From NCBI GenBank assembly GCA_018141785.1, contig CP073341.1, forward strand, positions 2,713,422 through 2,777,421: a DNA stretch of 64,000 bases, in the 5' to 3' direction. Shown in pieces: positions 38,705 through 49,000 of this stretch (position 1 is its first letter; each line of letters starts with the position of its first letter). Under the pieces are notes generated by a model. It saw nothing but the letters and a program-made list of their open reading frames with translations, made no database searches and was not told the origin of the DNA. The stretch comes from Candidatus Paraprochloron terpiosi LD05 (GTDB taxonomy: Bacteria; Cyanobacteriota; Cyanobacteriia; Cyanobacteriales; Prochloraceae). The translations under genes and the position numbers were made by a program.

Positions 38705-39745
38705 TTAATTAAATCCTGCAATGTGCCTCGAAATACTTTGGCCAATAATTTCTCCTAATTTTACAGGAACAGCGTTACCAATTAAGCGACCTATGTGTGT
38801 AAATCTTACGGGTTCATCAGGTGCCACAAACTGGTATTCTTCTGGAAAAGTCTGTAACAATGCTGCTTCTCGCAAAGAAATAGCTCTATCTTGCTCAGGG
38901 TGTCCAAAACGACCGTTGCCAAAGCCAAAACATTGTGTAGTAATGGTTGGGGAAGGCTCTTCCCACGCCATACGACCATACACCGCTGAATAAGTTTTTC
39001 CAGTAGTTTTGAGATGACATTTAGCAATGAGCGCCTCAGGCCAATCTCGCCATGTACCTCCAGGCTTTGATGAGCGAATACGGCGAAGATTAAGCTTAGA
39101 AAGCTTACTACATCGATGAAGCGGATCTGTCTTGGATGCTTCCCCAGCATTAAGAGGCTCAAGATGGCTAATAGTCTCTCCTACGGTTGTGTAGTTGGCT
39201 GGAATGTGAGTTGGTGCAGTTAATTCAATCTTATCAAATTTTGAGGCAAGCAAGACTAATCTTTGACGAGATTGGGGAATGCCATAATCCAAACAATTAA
39301 CTTCATAAGCTTTAACGCAGTAGTTTAGGTTGTCTAATATTTGAACAAATTCTTTAAATACCCCATGGTGTTGTAATTGGAGTACGTTCTCCATAGAAAC
39401 AATCTCTGGTTGACACTGGCTGATCAACCGAGCGAAATCTTGGAGCAGCTTCCACTTTGATTTTTTATACCCATAGCGCCTTGAATAGGTTGAAAATGGT
39501 TGACAGGGAGCACAGCCAGCAAGAACTCTCGTACTACCGTCCAAGAAATAACGCTCTAAATCACAACCATTAACCTCTTCTACATTTTTTAAGATAAATT
39601 TGGACTTATTATTATGCTCATAAGGGAATTTGCAAGCTGGCTCAGTGTCATAGCCCACGGCAACTGAAAGACCTGCTTTCTCAAAACCATGAGTCAGGCC
39701 TCCAGCACCACAAAAGAGTTCTACGACAGAGATACTACTAACCAT
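38705..39745 (-). CDS. DNA (cytosine-5-)-methyltransferase
   Basis: The 346-aa enzyme has the SAM-binding VVELFCGAGGLTHGFEKAG (motif I), the catalytic GCAPCQPFS with Cys81 (motif IV), SMENV (motif VI, Glu119), QSRQRLVLLA (motif VIII) and the closing GNAVPV (motif X). It probably protects DNA against a cognate nuclease. No standard type II endonuclease lies beside it. The convergent DUF262-HEPN pair is the only candidate partner. Target site unknown. Confidence 0.95.
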   Translation of the reverse strand: MVSSISVVELFCGAGGLTHGFEKAGLSVAVGYDTEPACKFPYEHNNKSKFILKNVEEVNGCDLERYFLDGSTRVLAGCAPCQPFSTYSRRYGYKKSKWKLLQDFARLISQCQPEIVSMENVLQLQHHGVFKEFVQILDNLNYCVKAYEVNCLDYGIPQSRQRLVLLASKFDKIELTAPTHIPANYTTVGETISHLEPLNAGEASKTDPLHRCSKLSKLNLRRIRSSKPGGTWRDWPEALIAKCHLKTTGKTYSAVYGRMAWEEPSPTITTQCFGFGNGRFGHPEQDRAISLREAALLQTFPEEYQFVAPDEPVRFTHIGRLIGNAVPVKLGEIIGQSISRHIAGFN

Positions 39746-39856
39746 TTACTTGCTTTGGACAGAAAAAACCCTTTAAATGTCTATAGTAGGGCATTGCCCA
39801 CCAATTTTCAATGTCAATATCAAGGCGTCGCCATAGAGAAGGAAGTACAGCTGACT

Positions 39857-40085
39857 TCATAGCTCATCATAGTCCATTGTAGTAGCTTTTCCCTCTTCAA
39901 TTTCTTGCTTAGCCCGTTGAGCAGCAGCAACAAGTTTTGATTGGGTTAGATGAAATGAATTATTCCATCTAATTTCATCTTGCAACTCATCAATATACTC
40001 TCGCAAATGTTCCACAATGCGGTTTTGTACCTCAATGAAAAGACGACCTAATCTTCACCACGGTAGCAATAGCTGCTGATGACAT
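39857..40085 (-). pseudogene. Frameshifted small antitoxin-like gene
   Basis: From ATG 40085 one frame reads MSSAAIATVVKI and then stops. After a single shift the frame reads VQNRIVEHLREYIDELQDEIRW...AAQRAKQEIEEGKATTMDYDEL. Together these look like the short cyanobacterial antitoxins that end in '..MDYDxL'. The total of 229 nt is not a multiple of three. A 52-aa piece could still be made from GTG 40015. No toxin is next to it. The rest of 39746-40257 holds no other gene. Confidence 0.5.
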
Positions 40086-40257
40086 GATTTGGAGCTGCTC
40101 ACGGAATGTCTCACTTTTAGGTTAACAGAAAATAGCCCTTTGTCTAAAAGATTTGAAGTCAACAGCGTGGAACGAAACGCACTAAATACTCTTGATGAGC
40201 ATTGACCAAAATAATCGTAGGAAGTGCTCTACCGTGGTGAAACCTACAGTTAGTGCT

Positions 40258-40716
40258 TTATAGAGGAAAGCTTGAGGCTAACGGCGAATGACTAGCATGG
40301 TGTCTCCACTCTGCGATGACAGGCAGATTTAAGTAAATTAATGTTAGAAAAGAGAACAAAAGGTGGCTATGAAGCAAAAACTTGGTCTTGCTAACGTAGA
40401 TGAGCATTTTTTCGCCCAACGTTGGGTTTCCCAGACCAAAAACTTTACACCATAAGTCAAGATAAGCAATGGTGCACCAGAAGCCCCAAAGCCAAAAGAT
40501 AGGGTTATAGAGAAATGCTTTGGTAATATCTCCTGATGATAACAACGCTCTCCATGCTCTTGTCGAGCCACACATGGGACAGCAAAAATTGAGAAATTGA
40601 GAGAAAGGGCAACCTGGAAACTGTAGTTTTCCTTCCAAACAGGAGAGTAGAACAACAGTCACCCCAACGGTAAACCCAAGATACTTGTAGTTAATGGATA
40701 GAAAAGAAGCTCTCAT
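40258..40716 (-). CDS. DUF2752 membrane protein
   Basis: The 152-aa protein has the DUF2752 signature C-P-x-C-G-x-T-R (FCCPMCGSTRAWRAL) followed by GDITKAFLYNP and then two to three hydrophobic helices. The function is unknown; the Cys pair suggests metal or disulfide chemistry at the membrane. It starts within the end of the upstream gene (4-nt overlap). Confidence 0.85.
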   Translation of the reverse strand: MRASFLSINYKYLGFTVGVTVVLLSCLEGKLQFPGCPFSQFLNFCCPMCGSTRAWRALLSSGDITKAFLYNPIFWLWGFWCTIAYLDLWCKVFGLGNPTLGEKMLIYVSKTKFLLHSHLLFSFLTLIYLNLPVIAEWRHHASHSPLASSFPL

Positions 40717-41075
40717 TTTGGAAAGAACTCCCAGTCATTCAGCCGACGACGGTTTTGAGCCGAAAAGCACATCCAGTAATCTACCCAAGTTGTTATAATC
40801 ACTCCCCAGTATACAAAACTCGCCAATGTCTCCGCGTTATCCGCGTTATCAAAATCCGAAGGTAGTGGCAATACTATTGCCAAAAATATCATTAAAGATA
40901 GCCAACACCATCCCTTAACACTTTGTCCAAATCTCATAAATCCTATGGGGAAGCAACACAGAAACCAGAGGAAACCCTCGCCTACTTTAACAGTTTTAGT
41001 TTGAACGTCGGCGTCAAAATCTGGATATATATCAATTGCTCGTCCTTCTTCATCAATATCAAAGTCTACCTTCAT
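40713..41075 (-). CDS. Small membrane protein, co-transcribed with DUF2752
   Basis: The 120-aa protein has an acidic N-terminus (MKVDFDIDEEGRAIDIYPDFDADVQ), then FLWFLCCFPIGFMRFGQSVKGWCWL and two further helices. The hydrophobic part resembles short TM2-like/interferon-induced membrane families, but I cannot name it. The ATGA overlap with the DUF2752 gene indicates an operon. Confidence 0.65.
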   Translation of the reverse strand: MKVDFDIDEEGRAIDIYPDFDADVQTKTVKVGEGFLWFLCCFPIGFMRFGQSVKGWCWLSLMIFLAIVLPLPSDFDNADNAETLASFVYWGVIITTWVDYWMCFSAQNRRRLNDWEFFPK

Positions 41076-41286
41076 CCCTTGAGCGGGGGATCGATTTTGT
41101 TTTCAACTAGAAGCAAGGAATTGGTATCGGTTCCCATCACTACCAGAAATCACTCCACTGCTCTGTTGAATCGAGAAGTCCAGTATGGTTCCTTTCACAC
41201 ACTACCTCCGAGTTATTTTCACAATGAGTTATTGTATCCGAGAGAAGACAATATGTGCAACATTCGTCAATCTTAATAGATTAACC

Positions 41287-41406
41287 TCAAGGAACCTCAA
41301 AGCCTGTGTCAATCACTGCCTCAACCATGCGTTTGGGAGTATCAGCACGGTCTACCGCAATCCGAATCATGGCTTCACAACTCTGATTAACGAAGCCTTG
41401 CATCAT
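41287..41406 (-). pseudogene. Truncated clan AA aspartic protease (39 aa)
   Basis: MMQGFVNQSCEAMIRIAVDR...MVEAVIDTGFEVP ends right after the DTGF active-site motif. In the usual ~120-aa cyanobacterial clan AA proteases, VIDTGF is followed by TGFLTLP. Here a stop at 41287 cuts it off. It overlaps the upstream 93-aa gene (ATGATGA), the arrangement expected for the intact pair. Confidence 0.6.
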
Positions 41407-41684
41407 AATTTCTTCAGACTCCGGGAACCAAAACGGTAGACAGCGCGATGTCCAATCCGAATCACCCAGGGTTGAGCATCGGGGTATCGCTTATAAAGTC
41501 CATCAGTTGCTGCGATAGTAGTGTCGGCAACTTCAAAAGCGCCTGTTTCTATATCAATGGCGACAATTTTCCCATGATTACCTGCTTCAACCAGGGGACG
41601 TACTTTAGTTTCGTAAATGTTATTCCCACGTTGGGCAAATTCTTCTTTACTATAACGAGGTTGCCGCACTGTCATTGGTTTCAC
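41403..41684 (-). CDS. 93-aa partner protein of the aspartic protease, unknown function
   Basis: It encodes RQPRYSKEEFAQRGNNIYETKVRPLVEAGNHGKIVAIDIETGAFEVADTTIAATDGL. Small proteins of this type are common upstream of clan AA aspartic protease genes in cyanobacteria. The partner here is truncated, so this may be an orphan. Possibly an antitoxin-like regulator; this is inference. Confidence 0.7.
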   Translation of the reverse strand: MKPMTVRQPRYSKEEFAQRGNNIYETKVRPLVEAGNHGKIVAIDIETGAFEVADTTIAATDGLYKRYPDAQPWVIRIGHRAVYRFGSRSLKKL

Positions 41685-41696
41685 CTTCCCTTGAAA

Positions 41697-42581
41697 TTAG
41701 CTACATGTAGATAAAACCCAAGAACGAATCAAACTATTCACCTGTTCTGGTACTTCGTCATGGGGACAATGTCCAGCTTCCAGGTAATGTTCCGTTAAAC
41801 TGGGATAATGGTGACGAAACTTTAGACTTCTTTCTGTAACATTCATCCAAGGATCTTTTTCCCCCCACAACATTAACAAAGGACAGTTTAACTGCTGTAA
41901 CAAGACATCCACTTTTTCTCCTTGGGGAGTCTGGAAAACAGAAGCAAAGACCTGCAATGCTCCTTTGTCACAAGAAGGACGATAAATTTCTTCCACCAGT
42001 CTATCCGTCACAGCACTGGTATCCCAATAAACCTTCTCTAAGGTTTTGCGAATGGTCTTTTTCCGTCGTAAATATTGAAATAAGAGATAATTTGCCCAAG
42101 GTTGCAAGAAAACCCAGCGTACTATTTTATTGCCGAAATTACTTTTGGGAGCTGTTGACTCTGTAAAAGGACCAGCACTATTTAACAAAACCAACCCCAC
42201 AACGGATTGAGAGCACTGGGCGGCGACGCACAAACTAGCATAACCACCCAAGGAATTACCCCCCAAGACAACAGGTTCCCCAATAACCGTAGTAATGAAA
42301 TCTTGGAGTTGATCCCGCCACAAATTACCGCTATACTCTAAATTGGGTTTTGCAGAACGCCCAAACCCCAATAAGTCGATCGCCCACACCCTAAAATCTT
42401 CCTTCAATTGGGCAATATTCTTCCGCCAATGATCCGTGGATGCCCCAAACCCGTGAACCAGTAATAAAGGAGGTCTGTCTGAATGTTTCTCACCTGCTTG
42501 AACATGGTAAATTGAATGTCCCCGCCACTGCCAATAAGCGCCGGGAATGTTATCTTCTATTGTTACTGGACTTGCTTGCAT
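41697..42581 (-). CDS. Alpha/beta hydrolase
   Basis: The 294-aa protein has the fold's hallmarks: LLLVHGFGASTDHWRKNI (oxyanion HGFG), the nucleophile elbow GGNSLGGYA, LMLWGEKDPWM with the acid and AGHCPHDEVPEQVN with the catalytic His. It resembles cyanobacterial/plastid pheophytinase or haloalkane-dehalogenase-like hydrolases, but the substrate is not clear from the sequence. Confidence 0.9.
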   Translation of the reverse strand: MQASPVTIEDNIPGAYWQWRGHSIYHVQAGEKHSDRPPLLLVHGFGASTDHWRKNIAQLKEDFRVWAIDLLGFGRSAKPNLEYSGNLWRDQLQDFITTVIGEPVVLGGNSLGGYASLCVAAQCSQSVVGLVLLNSAGPFTESTAPKSNFGNKIVRWVFLQPWANYLLFQYLRRKKTIRKTLEKVYWDTSAVTDRLVEEIYRPSCDKGALQVFASVFQTPQGEKVDVLLQQLNCPLLMLWGEKDPWMNVTERSLKFRHHYPSLTEHYLEAGHCPHDEVPEQVNSLIRSWVLSTCS

Positions 42582-42737
42582 TGTTAAGATTTATTAAATA
42601 ATGTCAACATTTCTATTCTAGACTATAATGGGGTGTACACAGCAGTTTATAAATTCGCTGCTCACCCACTGATCACTCACTGTCTTAAACTTAACATAGT
42701 TCGATATTTAAGTTAGGTTATATCATGGAGGTAGTTA

Positions 42738-43037
42738 ATGGCCGTTGAAACTCTGGAAAAGCCCTCTGCATCTACATCGACATCTACTATTCGTAAACCT
42801 GCTCCTCGCTATCGCGTTTTGCTCCATAACGATGATGTTACGCCTATGGAGTATGTGGTTCAGGTGTTACTCCAAACCGTAAGTAGTTTAACTCAGCCCC
42901 AGGCAGTAAACATTATGATGGAAGCACACACCAATGGCATAGCTTTAGTGATTACCTGTGCTTTAGAACATGCAGAATTCTATTGCGAAACCCTCAAAAA
43001 TCACGGCTTAATCAGCTCTATCGAACCAGATGACTAA
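42738..43037 (+). CDS. clpS: ATP-dependent Clp protease adaptor ClpS
   Basis: ClpS delivers N-degron substrates to ClpAP/ClpCP. The 99-aa protein has a flexible Ser/Thr-rich N-terminus, then RYRVLLHNDDVTPMEYVVQVLLQTV, the core that binds the N-terminal residue and Clp N-domain, and ALEHAEFYCETLKNHGL near the end. An AGGTAG-type sequence precedes the ATG. The CPBP protease gene follows closely. Confidence 0.95.
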   Translation: MAVETLEKPSASTSTSTIRKPAPRYRVLLHNDDVTPMEYVVQVLLQTVSSLTQPQAVNIMMEAHTNGIALVITCALEHAEFYCETLKNHGLISSIEPDD

Positions 43038-43093
43038 AACAGTTTATCAGTTCTTGCACTCACCCAAAAAATTAACCTCTATTTTCGGAATTA

Positions 43094-43924
43094 TTGAAAA
43101 AGTTGCACCGGATCGCTCAATACCCAGCACCTGGGAGGTTAGGGTTGTTTATCATCGCCTTACTCCTGCTCTGGCTACCATTAGCGGCACCCATTTACCT
43201 ATATTACCCAGGAGATAGCAACTCAAAAACAATTTTAACCATGGGATTGCTCTTCGCCGACTTTCTTCTCCTACTCCAGTATTGGGGAAAACATGTCCAT
43301 GAAGAAACCCAATTACTTTCCCACTATGGTTTACAGTGGACGAGACTCAATGGGATAGATTTCCTTAATGGACTCTCCACTGGCTTATTATTCACCAGTA
43401 GCTTATTTATCCTGGAAGCTTTAGTGGGTTGGGTGCAGTTCCAGCCTCCTCCTATGGGGTTGGTAGGAGTAATAGGGGAAGGAGCGCTAACCGGTTTAGG
43501 GATTGCTTTCGCCGAAGAACTGCTCTTTCGAGGTTGGTTGTTGGACGAATTAGAACGAGACTACTCTCAGTCCATAGCTTGTTGGCTAAATGCTATTATT
43601 TTTGCAGTGCTGCACTTCCTCAAACCAATCGCCGAAGTAATTCGCACTTTCCCCCAGTTTCCCAGTTTAGTACTATTGGGCTTAACCTTAGTTTGGGCAA
43701 AGCGCCGACATCGCGGACGTTTAGGTGTAGCCATGGGGGTTCATGGTGGTTTAGTCTGGGGCTACTATATTGTCAATGTGGGGGAACTAGTAACCTATAC
43801 TAACAAGGTTTCCCCCTTGATTACCGGAGTAGACGGGAACCCCCTCGCTGGAGTCACCGGATTGGTATTTCTCGCAATACTTGCTGTTTGGACGGGCAAA
43901 AGAAGGATAAAATGGGAAAATTAA
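43094..43924 (+). CDS. CPBP-family intramembrane glutamic endopeptidase
   Basis: This 276-aa membrane protein has the Abi/CPBP motifs: [14 protein letters not shown] (EExxxR, catalytic Glu pair) and the later FAVLHF (FxxxH) and [12 protein letters not shown]. There are about 7-8 hydrophobic helices. The start is TTG at 43094. It lies after clpS and ends 21 nt before rpmE. Substrates are unknown; related enzymes process prenylated or bacteriocin peptides. Confidence 0.87.
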   Translation: MKKLHRIAQYPAPGRLGLFIIALLLLWLPLAAPIYLYYPGDSNSKTILTMGLLFADFLLLLQYWGKHVHEETQLLSHYGLQWTRLNGIDFLNGLSTGLLFTSSLFILEALVGWVQFQPPPMGLVGVIGEGALTGLGIAFAEELLFRGWLLDELERDYSQSIACWLNAIIFAVLHFLKPIAEVIRTFPQFPSLVLLGLTLVWAKRRHRGRLGVAMGVHGGLVWGYYIVNVGELVTYTNKVSPLITGVDGNPLAGVTGLVFLAILAVWTGKRRIKWEN

Positions 43925-43944
43925 TCTATACAGGGAGGATAAAT

Positions 43945-44184
43945 ATGGCAAAACAAGGAATTCATCCACAATGGTACCCGGAGGCAAAAGTCATTTGCAA
44001 CGGTGAAGTGGTTATGTGTGTGGGTTCCACACAACCGGAAATTAACGTTGAAGTTTGGTCTGGGAACCATCCTTTTTACACCGGAACCCAGAAAATCATC
44101 GACACGGAAGGAAGGGTGGATCGCTTCCTGCGCAAATACGGTATGCTGGATACCGAAGAAACGGAGGTTGCAGCAGAAAAATAG
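43945..44184 (+). CDS. rpmE: 50S ribosomal protein L31
   Basis: The 79-aa protein begins [23 protein letters not shown] and has the [29 protein letters not shown] core. Only one Cys is present in the visible zinc region (VICNG), so this is the Cys-poor, zinc-independent (C-minus) form. The ATG at 43945 follows GGGAGGAT; longer frames are rejected. rpmE followed by prfA is a common bacterial pair. Confidence 0.95.
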   Translation: MAKQGIHPQWYPEAKVICNGEVVMCVGSTQPEINVEVWSGNHPFYTGTQKIIDTEGRVDRFLRKYGMLDTEETEVAAEK

Positions 44185-44258
44185 CGGATTTGTCCCTCCT
44201 ATTCCCCCAGCATGGTTTCCTGCCGGGGCTTCTAATTCTACCCAAATCGACAAATTCC

Positions 44259-45347
44259 ATGGCTGAATCTTATCTGCTAGACAAACTGCAATCCGTAGAG
44301 CAAACTTATCACGAATTGACCCGCCGCCTTGCGGATCCAGATATTGCCACTAACCCAAGTGAACTGGTGAAAGTGCAAAAGATTCGTTCTTCTCTTGAGG
44401 AAACCGTTACCACCTACGAAACCTGGAAAAAAACCCAGCAAGACTTGAAAGACGCTCAACAGATCCTCAAAGAAGCCAACAGCGATCCTGAATTAAAGGA
44501 AATGGCAATAGAAGAAGTGGGAGACTTAGAAGCCCTACTTCAAGACTTAGAGCAAAGATTAAAAATTCTCCTCTTACCCAGAGATCCCAATGACGATAAG
44601 AATATCATGTTGGAAATTCGTGCCGGAACTGGGGGAGAAGAAGCCAGTATTTGGGCAGCAGATTTGGTGCGCATGTACTCCCGTTACGGAGAATCCCAAC
44701 GCTGGCAAGTCAAGCTCTTAAGCCAGTCTTTAGCAGAAATGGGGGGCTTTAAAGAAGCAATTCTGGAAATTCAAGGAGAGCAAGTTTACAGCAAGCTGAA
44801 GTTTGAAGCAGGGGTTCACCGAGTGCAGCGAGTACCCGTCACGGAAGCAGGAGGCAGAGTTCATACTTCCACCGCTACAGTAGCAGTAATGCCGGAAGTA
44901 GATGAAGTGGAAGTAGCTATAGATTCCAAGGAGATTGAAGTGTCCACTGCTCGTTCTGGGGGTGCTGGGGGACAGAACGTGAACAAAGTAGAGACAGCAG
45001 TTGACTTGTTCCACAAACCTACCGGAATTAGAATCTTCTGTACCGAGGAGCGCTCTCAGCTGCAAAACCGGGAACGAGCAATGCAAATTCTGCGAGCTAA
45101 GTTATATGAGATGAAAATATCTGAACAAAGAGCAGAGGTTAGTTCTATGCGACGCTCTCAAGTGGGTACAGGAGCGAGATCTGAAAAAATCCGCACTTAT
45201 AATTATAAGGATAATCGGGTGACGGATCACAGACTCGGTCGCAATTTTACCCTCACCCCAGCTCTGGAAGGAGAAATAGAACTAATTATTCAAGCTTGCA
45301 TTTCTCAGGACCAGCAAGAACGGTTGGCAGAACTAGCTGCTAATTAG
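44259..45347 (+). CDS. prfA: Peptide chain release factor 1
   Basis: RF1 ends translation at UAA and UAG. The ATG at 44259 gives 362 aa, the normal length. GGQ lies at about residues 237-239 ([18 protein letters not shown]), where the Gln is the methylated catalytic residue. The codon-recognition region contains [24 protein letters not shown]. The frame upstream to 44055 overlaps rpmE and is not used. Confidence 0.97.
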   Translation: MAESYLLDKLQSVEQTYHELTRRLADPDIATNPSELVKVQKIRSSLEETVTTYETWKKTQQDLKDAQQILKEANSDPELKEMAIEEVGDLEALLQDLEQRLKILLLPRDPNDDKNIMLEIRAGTGGEEASIWAADLVRMYSRYGESQRWQVKLLSQSLAEMGGFKEAILEIQGEQVYSKLKFEAGVHRVQRVPVTEAGGRVHTSTATVAVMPEVDEVEVAIDSKEIEVSTARSGGAGGQNVNKVETAVDLFHKPTGIRIFCTEERSQLQNRERAMQILRAKLYEMKISEQRAEVSSMRRSQVGTGARSEKIRTYNYKDNRVTDHRLGRNFTLTPALEGEIELIIQACISQDQQERLAELAAN

Positions 45348-45449
45348 TGTAACATCATTGATTAAACCGCAGAGGCGCAGAGTACGCAGAGTAAAGATAA
45401 GAGATGGGGTAGTGCGTAGGTTGGCGAGGGCGCAAGGATGGTGGCGCCC

Positions 45450-45812
45450 CTACGAAGGTCCTTGTACCCACTTCAGTGCCTGGTCTTTTTCCTCAAAGGA
45501 AAAATGCTTCACCTCATGGCTTGGGAATAATTTATCTACAATAGCTGCCAATTCCTTGAGCCATTCTTTACTGGAAACGATCGCCTCCTTTTTAAATTTT
45601 GTAATAGTAGAAAATGCCTTGAGTTTTTCGATAATAACACCCAATGACACCCCATCAAACTCTTTAATTTCCACATAAATGTTGAACGTATCATGACTCG
45701 CTAGAACAGTCTTGATCCGGTCAATAACTTTGGTCATGTCTTGTTTTTTTACCTTTCCAGCAATGCAAAAACCAATAACGTTATCTGCTGGGACGGAAAT
45801 TTCTTCTATCAT
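45450..45812 (-). CDS. SpoIIAA-like/STAS-fold protein (PF11964 type)
   Basis: The 120-aa protein begins VPADNVIGFCIAGKVKKQDMTKVIDRIKTVL and has NIYVEIKEFDGVSLGVIIEKLK, the usual pattern of SpoIIAA-like domains (alternating beta and alpha). It is a free-standing cytosolic domain; the role is unknown, with lipid or small-molecule binding suggested for relatives. A repeat (CCGCAGAGGCGCAGAG) lies between it and prfA. Confidence 0.8.
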   Translation of the reverse strand: MIEEISVPADNVIGFCIAGKVKKQDMTKVIDRIKTVLASHDTFNIYVEIKEFDGVSLGVIIEKLKAFSTITKFKKEAIVSSKEWLKELAAIVDKLFPSHEVKHFSFEEKDQALKWVQGPS

Positions 45813-46061
45813 CCGATTTCTCCTGCAACAACATGCATATATTATATAGCAATCCTATCTGAGACTGAAACAGATGTACTGCTCAACCCTTGCTATAGCG
45901 AAGTTCTCAGTTCCTATCTCAAGTAGGACTGCTATAGTATACTCATGGTCGATGTAACCACCTGCAAAAATTAACCCCACAACAGATTTTGTAGAAGCAC
46001 GGCAGGGAAAGGGACCAGTTCTTCCCCTTCGTGCCCCTACCATTCTCACTCAAGCAATAAA

Positions 46062-49000
46062 CTATTGTTTATCATAAGTGTCCTCAATTTTGCCTATGAT
46101 TACTGTTTTCAGATTGTTCAACTCTGCTTTTAATTCCTTCCGATTTGGCTCTTTAATGAGATAACGAACTACAAACCAACAGCTGTAACCTATCCCCACT
46201 AATTCAAACAGGGGTTCACATAGGGGAATGCGGTTAATAGCTTCTAGGACTGCTAAAGTGAGATAGACAGCGATGATAGCCAGGATCATCAGCATGACAT
46301 AGAGCAGAGGTTGTTTGTAAACCAAGAACAATTTGGTTCCCTCATCAGGAAACTGCTTCAAAAATTCTACCACTGGTTCCAGGGTATCTTGCCAAGACTC
46401 TTCAGGGGATGTCTCTGATTAGAGTCGAGGGGGATGTTACCACCCCGCCCCTCTCCTACGAACTGTACGTGAGACTTTCACCTCATACAGCTCAGGTGCT
46501 TCTACACCTTTACGGCGCGCTTTACGAGTCCGTCTTTAATGCGCTTGCGGTGTATCGCTTGCGTTTGATGACATTCCCGATGGAGGGCGACTAGATTCTT
46601 ACGTTTCCAGTTGTTATGGTTACCGTCAATGTGGTGCAACTCCACGGCACCATCCATCTCCATGAACTTACGGTTGCAATGCTGACACTTACCCTTCTGT
46701 CGCTTGATAGCTTCAGCGGTTGGCCCACTATATAGTTTGGAATTTCGACCGGGCCAATAGGAGATGTTCCCATTGTAGGGTGAGGCATCACCTGTAACCA
46801 TCACGTGGTTATTGACTTTCCAGGGAACTGTTGGGAAAGCTTTCTTAATCTGCTCTGATGTGAGCTGGCGTTTAGCCGCTCCTAAGGGTTTACCCTTGAT
46901 AGCCAGACGTCTTGCTTTCTCTGCTTCCTTGATTGCCATCCTGCGTTTTTCAGCCCTCAGCTTACGCCATACCCAGTGACTGAGCGACCATAGCGAGTGC
47001 TTGCTCATATCGCAGTTTTTGTGATACTGCCTCCAACCTCGGACTTGTGACTCTATCCTTTTCAGGCGAGCCTCCGTGGTTGCGCCATTTTTCCAAGTGG
47101 CTTTTACTTTGGCCTTGATGTCTGCATAATTCTCGGAGCTCGGTGTAGATTTGAAGACTCCACGGGAGTTGACACGAAAGCGCCACCCTAAGAAGTCGAA
47201 CCCATCCGTAGCTTTACTCACCTTAGTCTTAGTTTCATTGATTCTTAGCCCTCTGGACTCCAGGAATTCGTCGATATCTTCCCGTAGCTTCTTGGTATCA
47301 GCTTTGGGTTTACAGATAAAGACCGCGTCATCTGCATAACGTATACCCCTTATGAGAGTCCCATTTTTGCGACTCCCTTTCCATTGGTCAGACCCTAGGT
47401 TCTCAAATCCATCTAGGGCGATGTTGGCCAGTAGGGGTGATATGACACCACCCTGGGGCGTACCCTTAATACTGGAGGGATATTCACCGCGAACGCCTGC
47501 TTTTACAGCCAGTTTGAGACCTTTGAGAGCCTCTTTAGGTAGGACTACTCCTTTGAGCATGACTTTATGGTCAATTTCGTCGAAGCATTTGCTGATGTCT
47601 GTTTCCAAGACCAGCTTGTTCTTACCATTTGCTTGGCTGCTTAGATTCTGGAAAATCAGCTTTTGTGCGTCCGCAGTACAGCGACCGGGTCGGAAGCCGT
47701 AGCTCCTTTCTCCGGCGGTTGCTTCATAGGTTGGCTCGGCTGCTGATTTGAGCAGCGCTTGCCAAGCCCGGTCAGCTATTGTCGGGATGCCTAGACCCCT
47801 TACTTTGCCGTTAGGCTTGGGGATATTAACCCTTCTCAGTTGCTGGTGTTTCCAGTGGTACCAATGCTTGTTTAGTCTTTGGCACAGTGTCAGACGCTCC
47901 TTGGTGGAGAGTGCTGTTTTACCATCAACTCCGGGGGACTTACGCCCTGTATTCAGCTGTGCTACTTGTTTGACGGCCAGTGCTTGGGCTGCACGACTCT
48001 GTAATAGGAGCCGTTGTAAACGTTTAACCTTGGCTTTTTGACCATTCTTTTGCGCTTTGAAGATACACCGCTGTAACCGAAATACCTGATTGTGGAATCG
48101 CTTCCACGGTAGGTCTTTCCAGACATCGTCAGCTCTCCGGCCAATCTTCCCCGCTAGTAGGAATGCTGCTAAGTGGAGCCTCAAGGCTTTTAAACTGCGG
48201 TATTCGATTGAAGTCTGGTTAGTGATATTCACAGTTTTGACCTCATTAATCGCTCTGATAATTACACTGGGTATCTTCTCTGTAGAAACCATCGGGCAGT
48301 TACGCCCTCTCTTACCCTCGCTTTTCCGATAGGCCGTTAATCAAGCGACCCCACCACTCCTGCTCCTGCGCAGCCGCGCCTGAGCAGGCATTGTTGGGAT
48401 TGGACTCCCCTGTTTCCGTGGAGGTTGAGCGAGTTTTTACTCGTTCCGAATGAACTATTGCTACGAACCCTTGGGACTCATCCCTTGACCTATCACCAAC
48501 TCAGGAATGTAAGTGTCTCAGCACTGAAACTTACGAGTTTCTATCGGTGTCTTTTCTGTCTTTAGCGACTTGACAGTGTCTGGTATTAGGTCTTTTTCAG
48601 ATGATTCACATTAAGTTATCCCGGTGTTCTCCCTGTTAGCGGTGTTACCGACGAGCCGCTCGTCAGCTCCAGACCCGCCCTGCTGCCAGCTTCCGCCTGG
48701 TGATTAACCTCACGGTGGCCAGATAAGGATTCACGTGATTCCTTCACGGGAGAGGCTTGGTTGCACGATTTCTGACCGTGCCCTCACTCTCATAGTTCAT
48801 TCAGTTGTCAAGGTTCGGTAATCATTACCTTAGAGGTTCGGTAATCCTATTTGAATCACCTGATTCCTCTCGCGTTTTCCCTTATGGGTCTCGCGTTCAG
48901 GTAGGAGTCGTTTGTCCGTTTTCAGCCCCTTTCGGTGGCTTAGATTATCGGAGACGATGTCCCGGAAACCCTGCTCCTGCTTATGTTTGGCTTATGCCGC

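Noticed and set aside
44055-44258. 68-codon N-terminal extension of prfA
   Set aside because: It overlaps rpmE in another frame, is unlike RF1, and the ATG at 44259 gives the normal length.
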